Positions 1 through 10,523 of a DNA stretch of 41,783 nucleotides are shown here, piece by piece. Under the pieces are notes generated by a model. It searched no databases. It saw only the letters and a program-made list of their open reading frames with translations, and was not told where the DNA came from. The stretch lies in the NCBI GenBank assembly GCA_031282325.1, contig JAITDY010000005.1, positions 1-41,783 on the forward strand, read 5' to 3'. Position 1 is the stretch's first letter. Each line of letters starts with the position of its first letter. The DNA comes from Lactobacillaceae bacterium. Lineage in GTDB: Bacteria > Bacillota > Bacilli > Lactobacillales > Lactobacillaceae. The position numbers and the translations under genes are program-made.

Positions 1-588
1 ATTTTCATCAATCATTAAAGTGTGTGCTAGTCCAAATTGTAATTGATTAATTTCAATTCTTTGATTAATGTTTTTTTGAACATATTCAATTTGGTATGGA
101 GTGAAATTAGAAACTCCAAAATTTTTAACCAATCCCTTTTGATAAAGATAGTCAAAAGCTTCAGCAATTTCATCAACTTCCATTAAGGTATCTGGCCGAT
201 GTAGTAAAAAAGAATCTAAGTAATCAACACCCATTCGTTGAATTTCAATTTCAGCAGCAGCAATTAGATGATTTTTAGAAAAATCAAACCCTGGACCAGT
301 TAATCCATCGCCATTGATTTGTCCTTTTTCTAAAAGAATTCCTGCTTTTGATTGGATATATATATCATTTCTTTTAATTTTAGCTTCTTTTAATGCTTGA
401 CCGAAAACAATTGATGATTTTCCGGCACCATAAATGTCAGCCGTATCAAAAAAATTAATTCCCTGTTCATAAGCTGTATTAATAATATTAGTTGCATCTT
501 TTAAATTATAAGAATCTATTCTCATTACTCCCAGAGCAACTGCAGAGGAGTTTTTAATATTAGTTTTTCCAATTGAAATATATTTCAT
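1..588 (-). CDS. Aldo/keto reductase family oxidoreductase (3' end truncated by window edge)
   Basis: Open minus frame from ATG at 588 to the left edge, not in ORF track: MKYISIGKTNIKNSSAVALGVMRID...FFDTADIYGAGKSE-like...DYLDSFLLHRPD...GLVKNFGVSNF; typical AKR motifs. Confidence 0.9.
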   Translation of the reverse strand, partial: MKYISIGKTNIKNSSAVALGVMRIDSYNLKDATNIINTAYEQGINFFDTADIYGAGKSSIVFGQALKEAKIKRNDIYIQSKAGILLEKGQINGDGLTGPGFDFSKNHLIAAAEIEIQRMGVDYLDSFLLHRPDTLMEVDEIAEAFDYLYQKGLVKNFGVSNFTPYQIEYVQKNINQRIEINQLQFGLAHTLMIDEN

Positions 589-640
589 TCTTTATTCTTC
601 TTTGTTATTTTTTATTTAAATATAAAGTTTTTTATATAAA

Positions 641-670
641 AAAACTCTGAAAAATATTCTCAGAGTTTTT
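641..670 (-). terminator. Intrinsic terminator after rpmE2
   Basis: Inverted repeat ACTCTGA...TCAGAGT flanked by A/T runs. Confidence 0.75.
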
Positions 671-684
671 AAAGAAACAATTTA

Positions 685-936
685 TTATTGATCGTTCTTA
701 AATCCATATTTTTTATTGAACTTGTCAACTGCACCATCTGCTTGAGTAAGTTTTTGCTTACCAGTATAGAATGGATGCGAATCTGAAGTAATTTCTACAC
801 GAACCATTGGATATGTTTTACCTTCAAATTCAGTTTCACCTTGTCCTTTTGCGGTTGAACCAGCTAAAAACTTAGCTCCTGTTGTAGAATCTACAAATAC
901 AACTTGATGATATTCTGGATGAATTTCTGCTTTCAT
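685..936 (-). CDS. rpmE2: 50S ribosomal protein L31 type B
   Basis: [28 protein letters not shown]...[10 protein letters not shown]...DKFNKKYG. Confidence 0.97.
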   Translation of the reverse strand: MKAEIHPEYHQVVFVDSTTGAKFLAGSTAKGQGETEFEGKTYPMVRVEITSDSHPFYTGKQKLTQADGAVDKFNKKYGFKNDQ

Positions 937-954
937 ATAATTAATCTCCTTAAT

Positions 955-1000
955 GCCCTTAGCAATTTTTGGGTAACTGATGATTCAGTAGCTAAGAGTC
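955..1000 (-). promoter_or_regulatory. Structured 5' leader of rpmE2 (candidate L31 autoregulatory leader)
   Basis: Nested hairpins: GCTAAG (991-996) / CTTAGC (958-963) enclosing ACTGA (976-980) / TCAGT (985-989), just upstream of the SD. Confidence 0.5.
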
Positions 1001-1030
1001 AGTTTAACTATATAAATATATCATAATTTA

Positions 1031-1939
1031 TTATATTTTTTCAATAGGGGGATTAAAAACAAAGCCATTTATTGTACCTTTAACTATCCCACCAGCTTTT
1101 TTAAATCGTTTAAAAACATGTGGATAAAATAATGTTTTAAATAAATCAATTATATTGTGTCCAAGCGTTCTTACAATTTGCAAAATCGATTTTCTTCTTC
1201 TAGATGTTAAAATTCTATTTCGATATTCCACATTAATTCTATTAAGACGATTTAAATCAGTTTCATATAACAGCGATCCCGGTGCAAGATTTTTAGTACT
1301 CATGTGTACAACAACTGACTGACCAACATAATAAGCTGGTTGTTTTGTTTCTCTTTTTATTCTCTCAGTATATTCCATATCATCACCCCAAATAAAGTAC
1401 TCTTTTTGTGGCAAACCTGCTAATAAAATAGCAGCCCGAGGAATTAAAATAGAAACAAAAGTTCCTTTATCTACCTCACCATTTTGATTATTGTAATCAG
1501 CAGTTGTTTTTTTATTTGGACCACCAACTACATTCATAAGCGATAAGGTACCGTCTCTCCATAAAACTTTACTAATTAAAAAACTAAAATCTTTATACTT
1601 TTCCGCAGCGATATTTAGCACATTTAATGCGTTACTTTTAGGAATTGTGTCATCATCCATAATCCAAATAAAATCGTTATTACTTTTTTCGATGAATGTT
1701 CGGATTCCCAAATTAAATCCACCAGCACCACCAAGATTTTTATCTGACCAAATCACTATTATTTTTTTATTTTTTTTACTTTCATCTTTTAAAAAACGTT
1801 CCGTATACGGATCAACTTGATTTGCAACAATAATTATAGAAGATAGACTTGGTTTTTTTTGAGACATTAACGCATTAATATTTTGTTTTAATAATTCTGG
1901 ACGATTATGTGTAACTACTAATGCACTAACTTTTATCAT
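1031..1939 (-). CDS. Glycosyltransferase family 2
   Basis: VSALVVTHNRPELLKQNINALMSQ...IWIMDDDTIP...FIWGDDMEYTERIKR. Confidence 0.9.
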   Translation of the reverse strand: MIKVSALVVTHNRPELLKQNINALMSQKKPSLSSIIIVANQVDPYTERFLKDESKKNKKIIVIWSDKNLGGAGGFNLGIRTFIEKSNNDFIWIMDDDTIPKSNALNVLNIAAEKYKDFSFLISKVLWRDGTLSLMNVVGGPNKKTTADYNNQNGEVDKGTFVSILIPRAAILLAGLPQKEYFIWGDDMEYTERIKRETKQPAYYVGQSVVVHMSTKNLAPGSLLYETDLNRLNRINVEYRNRILTSRRRKSILQIVRTLGHNIIDLFKTLFYPHVFKRFKKAGGIVKGTINGFVFNPPIEKI

Positions 1940-1981
1940 TTTTCTCCTTCTTTAAAAAAATAAAAAAACTAACAGAATTGC

Positions 1982-3262
1982 TTAAATTAATTCAGAATCA
2001 ATAACTTTGATATCTGCTCCTAAAGCAGTTAGCTTTTGTTGAATTAAATCATATCCTCGTAAAATATGATCAGCATCATCTATAATTGTTTGACCACCAG
2101 CAATTAAGCCGGCAATAACCAATGCGGCACCGGCACGAATTTCAGCTGCTTTTACATCGCTACCAATTAATCTTGGTGATTGAGATATTTGAATAATTCC
2201 ACCTTCTAGTGAAGTTATATCTGCACCCATACGACGTAATTCAACAACGTGACGGATCCTTTGCGGATAAATAGTATCAATTACCGTAGAAGTACCATTT
2301 GCTAGTAATAACAAAGGGGTAATGGGCTGTTGTAAGTCGGTTGCAAAGCCCGGAAAGGGAGAGGTTGTAATAATGATTGGCTTTAATTCTTTTCCTTGGA
2401 TGCTTGGAACAAAAATTTCATCTTCGTTAATCGATAATTTAACACCCATTTCAATTAATTTTGATGTAAATGACTCTAAGTGCTCAGGAATAACATTTTT
2501 AATTGTTATTCCGTCTCCCATAGCTGCAGCAAGACTTAAATAAGTTCCAGCTTCGATACGATCAGGAATAATTGTATGAATAGAGGAAGAACGCAGTGTG
2601 GGAACACCAGTAATACGAATTGTGTCTGTTCCTGCTCCACGAATAGATGCACCCATATTATTTAAAAACGTAGCTAAATCAATAATTTCAGGTTCTTTTG
2701 CGACATTTTCTAAAGTAGTCACGCCTTTTGCTTTGACTGCGGCCATCATAATATTCATCGTAGCGCCAACACTCACACGATCAAAAAAGATAGGGGCTCC
2801 TTTTAATCCCTCTTCACTAGTATTGATAAATATAACGTCATTGTCCTCAATTACCGACGCACCTAAGGCTTTAAAACCTTTAATATGCTGGTCTATTGGA
2901 CGTGGACCAATATTGTCTCCTCCTGGAAAAGTAACTGTAGCTCGTCCAAATTTTCCCAAAAGAGCTCCCATAAAATAATAAGATGCGCGTAAGGATTTAA
3001 TTGCATTTTTTGGTAAAGGAGCCTCTTTAATTTGAGTTGGATCTATTTCTAATTCACCATTTTGAAAATGAGAACTCACATTCATTGACTTTAAAATTAA
3101 TTGCAAATTTGCAACATCTAAAATACTTGGAACACTATCAAATCTTACTGGGGTATCAGCTAAAATAGCAGCCGGAATTAAAGCTACAGTAGAATTTTTC
3201 GCTCCACCAATAGTTACCTCTCCGCTTAGTCTATTTCCACCATTAATTAAAATTTTTGCCAT
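1982..3262 (-). CDS. murA: UDP-N-acetylglucosamine 1-carboxyvinyltransferase
   Basis: [31 protein letters not shown]... EPSP/MurA-type repeats, [15 protein letters not shown]. Confidence 0.96.
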   Translation of the reverse strand: MAKILINGGNRLSGEVTIGGAKNSTVALIPAAILADTPVRFDSVPSILDVANLQLILKSMNVSSHFQNGELEIDPTQIKEAPLPKNAIKSLRASYYFMGALLGKFGRATVTFPGGDNIGPRPIDQHIKGFKALGASVIEDNDVIFINTSEEGLKGAPIFFDRVSVGATMNIMMAAVKAKGVTTLENVAKEPEIIDLATFLNNMGASIRGAGTDTIRITGVPTLRSSSIHTIIPDRIEAGTYLSLAAAMGDGITIKNVIPEHLESFTSKLIEMGVKLSINEDEIFVPSIQGKELKPIIITTSPFPGFATDLQQPITPLLLLANGTSTVIDTIYPQRIRHVVELRRMGADITSLEGGIIQISQSPRLIGSDVKAAEIRAGAALVIAGLIAGGQTIIDDADHILRGYDLIQQKLTALGADIKVIDSELI

Positions 3263-3313
3263 AAATATACTCCAATAATTTTACATTAAAAACCTACTTA
3301 TTTCTTAAAATTT

Positions 3314-4936
3314 TTATTTTTGTGATGCATGTTTAATAAAACTCAAATAAAGTGGTTCCGGTTTATTAGGACGACTTAAAAATTCCGGATGATATTGAGC
3401 AGCAACGAAAAACTTATTTTTTGGTATTTCAATAATTTCCATTAAATTGTCATCTGGAGATACTCCGGAAAAGACCATCCCAGCGTCTTCAAATTGATTT
3501 TTATAATCGGTATTAAATTCATAACGATGTCGGTGACGTTCTTGAATTTGTTCTTTGTCGCCATAAATTTTCGCTGCGACTGACCCTTTTTTAATTTTTG
3601 CAGGATAAAGACCCAATCTTAAAGTTCCGCCAATATTAGTAATTTTCTTTTGCGAATCCATTAATGCAATAACCGGATTTGAAGTTGCAGCATCCATTTC
3701 AAAAGAATTTGCATCTTTTATGCCTAAAACATTTCGTGCAAATTCAACACTAGCTAACTGCATTCCTAAGCAAACACCCATAAAAGGAACATCATTTACG
3801 CGGGCATATTTAATAGCTTCTATTTTTCCTTCAATCCCTCGGTTCCCAAAGCCACCCGGAACAATAACTCCGTCAGCATCTTTTAATAATTCATTAACAT
3901 TTTGTTCATTTACACTTTCAGAATTAATATATTTAATTTGTACATTTTTATTGGATGCATACCCAGCTGATTTTAAAGCTTCCTTAACTGAAATATAAGC
4001 ATCTGGCACTTCAGTATATTTTCCTACAAGAGTAATCTTAACTTCATCATGGCGTTCACTTTCACGAATACTATCGATCATTTTTCGCCAATCTTTCATA
4101 TCAGCTTGCGGAGCACTTAAGCCTAATTTATTTAAAATAATGTCATCCATTCCTTGCGCTTGGAGATTTAAAGGAACTTCGTATAAAATTTCAGCATCGC
4201 GAGATTCAATAATAGCTTCAGCTGGAACATCGGTAAATAACGATAATTTTTCTTTGATACTAGAAGAAATAGGGTCTTCAGTTCTTAAAACTAGCATATC
4301 TGGAATAATTCCTGCTTCGCGTAATTTTTCCACTGACTGTTGTGTTGGTTTTGTTTTTGTTTCCCCAGCAGCACTTAATTTCACGATTAATGATGCATGA
4401 ATATAAAAAACATTATTAGGACCAACATCTTTTTTCATTTGACGAATAGCCTCTAAAAATAATTTTCCTTCAATATCTCCAACTGTTCCACCAATTTCAG
4501 TAATAACAATATCAGCGTTCGTTGTTTGAGCTACACGCTTCATATTATTTTTTAAAGCATCTGTAAAATGTGGTATTGATTGTAGTGTTGCCCCATTATA
4601 ATCTCCACGGCGTTCTGCATCTTGAATTTCCTTATAAATTCTGCCAGCAGTAACGTTGGAAAATTTATTAGCTTCAATATCCATAAAACGTTCATAGTGT
4701 CCTAAATCTAAATCCGTTTCCAGACCATCTTCGGTTACAAAAGTTTCGCCATGTTGGTAAGGATTCATTGTTCCAGCATCCAAATTCAAATATGGATCAA
4801 ACTTCTGAACAGCTACATTTAAACCCCTATTTTTTAATAAGCGACCTAAACTAGCTGCTACAATTCCTTTACCTAAAGAAGAAACAACCCCGCCAGTTAC
4901 AAAAATATATTTAGTTTGTTTTTCTGATTTTGTCAT
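3314..4936 (-). CDS. pyrG: CTP synthase
   Basis: [31 protein letters not shown]; glutaminase [12 protein letters not shown]; start refined to [10 protein letters not shown]. Confidence 0.98.
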   Translation of the reverse strand: MTKSEKQTKYIFVTGGVVSSLGKGIVAASLGRLLKNRGLNVAVQKFDPYLNLDAGTMNPYQHGETFVTEDGLETDLDLGHYERFMDIEANKFSNVTAGRIYKEIQDAERRGDYNGATLQSIPHFTDALKNNMKRVAQTTNADIVITEIGGTVGDIEGKLFLEAIRQMKKDVGPNNVFYIHASLIVKLSAAGETKTKPTQQSVEKLREAGIIPDMLVLRTEDPISSSIKEKLSLFTDVPAEAIIESRDAEILYEVPLNLQAQGMDDIILNKLGLSAPQADMKDWRKMIDSIRESERHDEVKITLVGKYTEVPDAYISVKEALKSAGYASNKNVQIKYINSESVNEQNVNELLKDADGVIVPGGFGNRGIEGKIEAIKYARVNDVPFMGVCLGMQLASVEFARNVLGIKDANSFEMDAATSNPVIALMDSQKKITNIGGTLRLGLYPAKIKKGSVAAKIYGDKEQIQERHRHRYEFNTDYKNQFEDAGMVFSGVSPDDNLMEIIEIPKNKFFVAAQYHPEFLSRPNKPEPLYLSFIKHASQK

Positions 4937-4944
4937 AAAAAATA

Positions 4945-5030
4945 AAAAAGCTCCCAAAACTATTTAGTTTGGAAGCTAGCTCGCATAGAGCGCCCTTTTA
5001 TAGGTTACAAGACTAAAGAAAATAAGTCAA
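4945..5030 (-). promoter_or_regulatory. pyrG promoter and attenuator leader
   Basis: Minus strand -35 TTGACT (5025-5030), 17-bp spacer, -10 TAACCT (5002-5007), GGGC initial transcript (from 4995), then hairpin AGCTTCCAAA/TTTGGGAGCT (4949-4977) followed by T-run before the pyrG ATG. Confidence 0.75.
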
Positions 5031-5031
5031 A

Positions 5032-5556
5032 TTATTCAACGTCGCCATCGCCTAAATCGTCTAAATCATTAGTTGCATCAACAACATCAAGCGTGTCGGT
5101 ATCGGTATTTAATGCATCTTCTTGATCGTCGTCTTCGTCATCAGCACTAGAATTTTTGTTGACAATTTCATCCTCTTCATCTTCATCGGCTAATATAATA
5201 TCTTTATCTTCAATGTCTTCATCGAATCCGATTACATCATCAGAAGCGGTTGTTTTAGAACCTTCTTCTTCAAAATCAAATCCATCATGAGTTGCTTCGT
5301 CGATTGAATCCACTGGATACCAAGAACGAATACCCCATTCTTGATTACCCAAACTAATAAAAGATCCATCTGAATTTAAATCAGTATACAAACGTACTAA
5401 TTGATCATCATTTAGCTTCGTAGGGCGTAACACATTTAATTCTTTTAATATATTTTTGAAAAGCATTTCTTTGCCTGAATCTTTTAAAATTTCTTTTGCT
5501 AATTCAATATTTGAAAGTTCTTCAATGTCTTCTTTAGAAAAATCTTTAATTGCCAA
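5032..5556 (-). CDS. rpoE: DNA-directed RNA polymerase subunit delta
   Basis: N-terminal HARE-HTH-like domain, LGNQEWGIRSWYPVDSIDE, highly acidic C-terminal tail; adjacent to pyrG. Confidence 0.95.
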   Translation of the reverse strand: MAIKDFSKEDIEELSNIELAKEILKDSGKEMLFKNILKELNVLRPTKLNDDQLVRLYTDLNSDGSFISLGNQEWGIRSWYPVDSIDEATHDGFDFEEEGSKTTASDDVIGFDEDIEDKDIILADEDEEDEIVNKNSSADDEDDDQEDALNTDTDTLDVVDATNDLDDLGDGDVE

Positions 5557-5573
5557 ATTTTTTACCTCTTTTA

Positions 5574-6035
5574 TTAGTTTATCTTATTATTACTAGTTTG
5601 AAAATCGAGAATAAGTTTGAATTCACCCAAATTATTATTTTCTTGTTTTAATTGATATTCTAAATTCATATAACCACTATTTTCACTGATTTTACTTTTA
5701 ACTTTACTAGAATATACGAATATTTTAATTTTACCAAATTGAGTGGCATAAATGGAGTCCAATGTTTTATCTTCCTCAAATTCTAATATCGTTTGATTAT
5801 TAGATTCTAATTGTACTGTTATATGTTTATTTTCTAGTGAAGTTTTAGGAACAGAAACCATTTTAATACGTTCTTGATTAAAATAAATTAAATTAATCTT
5901 ATCATTTTGGTTATATGTTAATATTTTATTTTTAAAATCCCATAATCCCTCTATTTGTAAATCAATTTTATCTAATTGTCCTTCTTGTTTGATTTCTGAT
6001 TCAATTTTAATAATAACTGTCTGTTGACTATACAT
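5574..6035 (-). CDS. DUF1934-like beta-barrel protein
   Basis: Length, composition and position next to rpoE; QLKQENNNLGEFKLILDFQTS end. Confidence 0.55.
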   Translation of the reverse strand: MYSQQTVIIKIESEIKQEGQLDKIDLQIEGLWDFKNKILTYNQNDKINLIYFNQERIKMVSVPKTSLENKHITVQLESNNQTILEFEEDKTLDSIYATQFGKIKIFVYSSKVKSKISENSGYMNLEYQLKQENNNLGEFKLILDFQTSNNKIN

Positions 6036-6068
6036 AACTTTAATATACCTGTAAAATTAATTATAAAC

Positions 6069-7352
6069 ATGGCTAGATTAAAAAAAGAAAAAGTTTTTCG
6101 TGATCCGATTTTAAATTTTATTAGCATCAGGGATAAAACTATATTAGATTTAATTAACAGTTCAGAAATGCAAAGATTACGTCGGATTAAGGCTTTAGGC
6201 GTAGCAAATTTAGTATTCCATGGTGGCGAACAATCAAGATTTCAACACTCATTAGGCGTATATGAAATAACACGTAGAATGGTTGAACATTTTGATGTCA
6301 ACCGGCCAAAATTTTGGGATCACGATAATGACATTGTTGTAATGGCAGCTGGTCTTTTACATGATATCGGTCATGGAGCTTATTCACATACTTTTGAGCA
6401 TATTTTTGGCACTAACCATGAAGAATTCACACAAAAAATTATTACTGACCCTTCTACTGAAGTAAATAAGATCTTAAAAAGATACGATGAAAATTTACCA
6501 AATGAAGTAGCTAGTGTTATTGCTAAAACTCATCCAAATAAATTATTAGTTTCAATGATCAGTTCTCAAATCGATGCTGATCGTATGGATTATTTATTAA
6601 GAGATGCCTATTTTACTGGTGCTGAATATGGCAAATATGACATTGAGCGTATTTTACATTTAATGTATCCAACTGAGGAAGGAATTGTATTTGATATTTC
6701 AGGTGTTCATTCCGTAGAAGACTACATTGTGTCTCGATATCAAATGTATCTACAAGTATATTTTCATCCAGCTAGCCGTGGAATGGAAGTAGTTTTAGAA
6801 AACTTATTAATGCGCGCTCAAGGATTGTTTACCGAAGAAATACAACCAGAAATTTTCTTCCCAACAATTGCTGCAATTTTTGAAAGTGGGAAAGACATTT
6901 CTGTAAGCAATTATTTAAAGTTAGATGATGGCGTGTTTACTACAGCGTTTGGAATTTGGTTAAATAGTAAGGATAAAATTCTATCAGATTTATCAAGACG
7001 TTTTTTAGATAGAAAACCATTTAAATCAATTTCATATTCAGGAGAAAGAGATAATCGACTTATTCATCTTGAAAAATTGGTTGAAGAAAATGGCTTTGAT
7101 AAATTCTGGTACTCTGGCACTAATAACGCTAACGATATTCCATACAAAAGTTATTCTGCACGCAATAAAACTAAAAGACCGATTCAATTTATTGATGGGG
7201 ATGGTAATTTAAAAGGATTATCAAGTTTGAGCGATATTGTAAAATCCATTGACAATATGGAAGTTTCTGACAATCGTTTTTTCTTTCCAAAAGAATTATT
7301 AAAACGTAGCGAAGAACTAAAAAAGCAGTACCATGATCGAAAAGCATTTTAA
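6069..7352 (+). CDS. HD-domain phosphohydrolase (YwfO/dGTPase-like)
   Basis: VFRDPILNFISIRDKTILDLINSSEMQRLRRIKALG...RFQHSLGVYE...GLLHDIGHGAYSHTFE...DADRMDYLLRDAY. Confidence 0.94.
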   Translation: MARLKKEKVFRDPILNFISIRDKTILDLINSSEMQRLRRIKALGVANLVFHGGEQSRFQHSLGVYEITRRMVEHFDVNRPKFWDHDNDIVVMAAGLLHDIGHGAYSHTFEHIFGTNHEEFTQKIITDPSTEVNKILKRYDENLPNEVASVIAKTHPNKLLVSMISSQIDADRMDYLLRDAYFTGAEYGKYDIERILHLMYPTEEGIVFDISGVHSVEDYIVSRYQMYLQVYFHPASRGMEVVLENLLMRAQGLFTEEIQPEIFFPTIAAIFESGKDISVSNYLKLDDGVFTTAFGIWLNSKDKILSDLSRRFLDRKPFKSISYSGERDNRLIHLEKLVEENGFDKFWYSGTNNANDIPYKSYSARNKTKRPIQFIDGDGNLKGLSSLSDIVKSIDNMEVSDNRFFFPKELLKRSEELKKQYHDRKAF

Positions 7353-7356
7353 TAAA

Positions 7357-7386
7357 AAAATAAGAAAATAATTTCTTACTTTTTTA
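7357..7386. terminator. Bidirectional intrinsic terminator
   Basis: TAAGAAA ataa TTTCTTA stem between convergent genes, flanked by A/T runs. Confidence 0.6.
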
Positions 7387-7569
7387 TGCTTTTCCCAACA
7401 TTTTAGCTGCGTAATAAGCTAAATAAATCCAGCTTAATAATCCCCTCCAAAATGTTCCTATTACGTTATGATTTGTTGCAAACCATGCAACCCCTAAGGC
7501 TAAAGAAAAACCTAATCCGTAAACATTAATTCTTATTTGCGATTCTTTTTTATTTTTTATTTTTATCAT
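7384..7569 (-). CDS. Small membrane protein, unknown function
   Basis: One or two hydrophobic segments; AAAGGAAA SD before ATG at 7569. Confidence 0.6.
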   Translation of the reverse strand: MIKIKNKKESQIRINVYGLGFSLALGVAWFATNHNVIGTFWRGLLSWIYLAYYAAKMLGKA

Positions 7570-7626
7570 CTTTTCCTTTTTCTGAATCATTAAAATTGAC
7601 ACCTTGATTTATTTTTACTGATTTTT

Positions 7627-8043
7627 TTAATTTATTAGAAGTTTTTTTAATGTTTTTTGAACACCCTTTAGTATAACTGATTCTAATTTGGAACTAGCAT
7701 TTTTAATTTCAAAATCTAATTTTTTACCCTCATCATCAAGTTCATTTACTGCTTTTATTTTATCTTTATCGCTTATTTTATTTTTAGATTTCTTTTTATT
7801 TTTAGATTTCTTATCAACTGAAAAAGTATGGCTTTTATCAGATATATATTCCAATGTTTGCACTAAAGAATTTTTTACTTTGGAAATTATTGCTTTACCA
7901 AGTTTATTATCTTGTTTATCGATTTTTTTATTTAATTTTTTAATCTGTTTTGGTAAAATTTTTTTTAACTTTTCGGTTTCCTTCTCCGTTAGATTATCAA
8001 GATCATAATCCTTATTTCCAATAGTTATTTTATGGTAGCTCAT
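7627..8043 (-). CDS. Hypothetical lysine-rich protein
   Basis: 138-aa ORF with upstream SD (aaaaggag); coiled/charged composition. Confidence 0.6.
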   Translation of the reverse strand: MSYHKITIGNKDYDLDNLTEKETEKLKKILPKQIKKLNKKIDKQDNKLGKAIISKVKNSLVQTLEYISDKSHTFSVDKKSKNKKKSKNKISDKDKIKAVNELDDEGKKLDFEIKNASSKLESVILKGVQKTLKKLLIN

Positions 8044-8148
8044 TTTTTCTCCTTTTTATAAATATATAAATATTAATTTTTTAATATAATCAATTAATAA
8101 TTTACTTTTATTATAATTTTTATTTATTAAAAAAATTAAAAAGAAAGA

Positions 8149-8182
8149 AAAAAACTGTTTCTTTTAAGAAACAGTTTTTTAA
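8149..8182. terminator. Intrinsic terminator after uspA
   Basis: AAACTGTTTCTT tt AAGAAACAGTTT perfect inverted repeat with T-runs. Confidence 0.8.
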
Positions 8183-8200
8183 GAAAAGATAAATTTATAA

Positions 8201-8644
8201 TTATTTTCGGACTACTAATACGCTTATTGATGCACGGTTTGCAATATAAGAAGCCTGCGAACCAAAATAATGTTGAGACAAGCCAGCCTTTGAATGTGCC
8301 CCTACAACCACTAAATTAGCTCCAGTTTGTGGAATAACATCCTTAACAATAACTTCTCCGGGGTTTCCTTCAGAATAAATAGTCTTTACATTTTTAACAC
8401 CAGCTTTTTTAGCTTTTTCAGCCCAAAGTTCAAGATTTTCTTCGATTTTTTGTTGCAGTTCCTTAACTGTTTTATTATCAAGTAAATCAATTGTACTAAG
8501 TTTATTGGGCTCAAATATTGAAACTATAATTAGCGATGATTCATCTTCAAGTGATTGGTGAATTGCATTTTCTAAAGCAAACTGTCCTTGTTCACTTTCA
8601 TCAACCGCTACCAATACTTTTTTAAATTGCTTAATTTTAACCAT
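8201..8644 (-). CDS. Universal stress protein UspA family
   Basis: KVLVAVDESEQGQFALENAI...GNPGEVIV...LVVVGAHSKAGLSQHYFGSQASYIANRASISVLVVR. Confidence 0.93.
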   Translation of the reverse strand: MVKIKQFKKVLVAVDESEQGQFALENAIHQSLEDESSLIIVSIFEPNKLSTIDLLDNKTVKELQQKIEENLELWAEKAKKAGVKNVKTIYSEGNPGEVIVKDVIPQTGANLVVVGAHSKAGLSQHYFGSQASYIANRASISVLVVRK

Positions 8645-8647
8645 TTA

Positions 8648-10024
8648 TTATTTACCTCCAAATAATTGTTCAAAAATATTAATAACAATTTGTATATTTA
8701 AAATAGTTAGAACAACTGCGGCTATTGAAGTAATAATTGCTAACCATCTAGCATTTGCGAATTCTTCGCCCATAATTTTCTTAGACGATGTGTAGTAAAT
8801 CAATGGAATCATTGAAAATGGTAAAGCAATACTCAAAAATACTTGTGAATAAACTAATAGTTGATCAAGTTTTCCTTCTGAACCATTGAAAATAACAGCA
8901 AAGGCAACAACCGGAATCAAAGCCAAACCACGAGTAATTACCCTACGTAGCCAACGAGGGAATTTCATATGCAAGAATCCTTCCATGACAGCTTCACCTG
9001 TTATGGTTCCAGTAATTGTAGAATTTTGTCCAGATGCTAATAGGGCAACAGCGAATAATGTTGAAAGAATTGGACTTGCAATTGCTCCAGCAATATTTTT
9101 ATCATTTAAAGCATTATATAAAGCGCCAAAAGCATTTAAATTGTCACCGTGACCGTAAAACAATGCAGCACCTAAGATTAATAACATTGAATTAATAACA
9201 AAGGCTAAAGATAATTGAATATTAGAATCCCATGTCATAAATTTAACTGCTTTTTTAATACCTTCTTTATTTGTATAATCAATTTTACGAGTTTGTGCAA
9301 TTGAAGAATGCAAATAAAGATTGTGTGGCATAACAGTGGCACCAATAATACCCGCTGCCATAACAAGTTGTGAGTCACCATGAGCAACTTTATCATTGAA
9401 TAGTTCACCAGTTGGGATAAAACCAGCTAAAGCTTCAGACCAAACTGGGTTTGATTGAATTGTTAAATAAACGAATATCAATAAAATTGTTGTAATTAAA
9501 GTTGCAACAATTGCTTCAATTTTTCTAAAGCCAAGTTTCATCAACAAAAGCAAGATAACAACATCGAATGCGGTAATCAAAACACCTGTTAATACGTTTA
9601 CTCCAAATAGTAAGTGAATTGCAATTCCAGAACCAATAACTTCGGCAATATCAGTTGCCATAATTGCAAGTTCAGTAAGAATCCACAATACAAAACCCAT
9701 TTTTTTACCAGTCCTAGCACGGGTATTTTGTGCTAAATCCATTTGAGTAACAATACCTAATTTTCCAGCCATATATTGTAATGACATCGCTATAAGTGAC
9801 GATATCAAAACAACTGAAATCAATAAATATTTATATTTAGCTCCACCGACAATTGAAGTGATCCAATTACCTGGATCCATATATCCAACTGCAACTAGCG
9901 CACCAGGGCCAGAAAAAGCCCATAGCGTCTTAAAAAAACTGCCATTTTTTGGAACCACGATTGAAGAATTAATATCTTCAAGTGATTTTCTAATAGGCAA
10001 GTCTAACTTTTTTTCTTTCACCAT
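8648..10024 (-). CDS. mntH: Nramp family Mn2+/divalent metal transporter
   Basis: [64 protein letters not shown]. Confidence 0.97.
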   Translation of the reverse strand: MVKEKKLDLPIRKSLEDINSSIVVPKNGSFFKTLWAFSGPGALVAVGYMDPGNWITSIVGGAKYKYLLISVVLISSLIAMSLQYMAGKLGIVTQMDLAQNTRARTGKKMGFVLWILTELAIMATDIAEVIGSGIAIHLLFGVNVLTGVLITAFDVVILLLLMKLGFRKIEAIVATLITTILLIFVYLTIQSNPVWSEALAGFIPTGELFNDKVAHGDSQLVMAAGIIGATVMPHNLYLHSSIAQTRKIDYTNKEGIKKAVKFMTWDSNIQLSLAFVINSMLLILGAALFYGHGDNLNAFGALYNALNDKNIAGAIASPILSTLFAVALLASGQNSTITGTITGEAVMEGFLHMKFPRWLRRVITRGLALIPVVAFAVIFNGSEGKLDQLLVYSQVFLSIALPFSMIPLIYYTSSKKIMGEEFANARWLAIITSIAAVVLTILNIQIVINIFEQLFGGK

Positions 10025-10198
10025 AAAAAATCCTTTATTTAATTTTTTTGGAATAAATACATTTATTAAGACTGTCCAATTACATAAAAGTAGTTAGCTA
10101 ATAAATATACATAAACACATTCTTAAATTTATCATATTTATAAAAAAAAAGCTATAAAAATAATTCGTAGCTTTTTCATATTATTTTTTTACATTATA

Positions 10199-10471
10199 TT
10201 ATTGAACACTTTGAGCTGTTGATGTAGCGGCTGATGTGATATTTTGAATAAAACTAATAATTGAAAATACAACATCATACGCAAAGAAATAAAAAGCAAT
10301 TAACCAAATTAAGTAAACAACCCACTTAAATGAGTCATAAAGATTATTTATTTCTAAGAAATGCTTTAATTTAATACCGCCCCACACCAAAATAATTGTA
10401 ACAACAAGGAAAATTATTTGAGACAAAATATTATAAACATAATTCAAAACTTCCATTAATTCACTAGACAT
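10199..10471 (-). CDS. Small membrane protein, unknown function
   Basis: 90-aa ORF with two predicted TM segments and SD-like AGGAG. Confidence 0.6.
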   Translation of the reverse strand: MSSELMEVLNYVYNILSQIIFLVVTIILVWGGIKLKHFLEINNLYDSFKWVVYLIWLIAFYFFAYDVVFSIISFIQNITSAATSTAQSVQ

Positions 10472-10523
10472 ATTAATTCTCCTAACCTTAAAATTTTAAC
10501 ATAAGTAATTTTAAATATATTTG

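Noticed and set aside
2322-2978. Plus-strand ORFs inside murA
   Set aside because: Antisense frames of a clear core gene; no independent signals. The same applies to antisense ORFs in pyrG, mntH, glmU, purR, addA, addB, dacA, htrA and walK.
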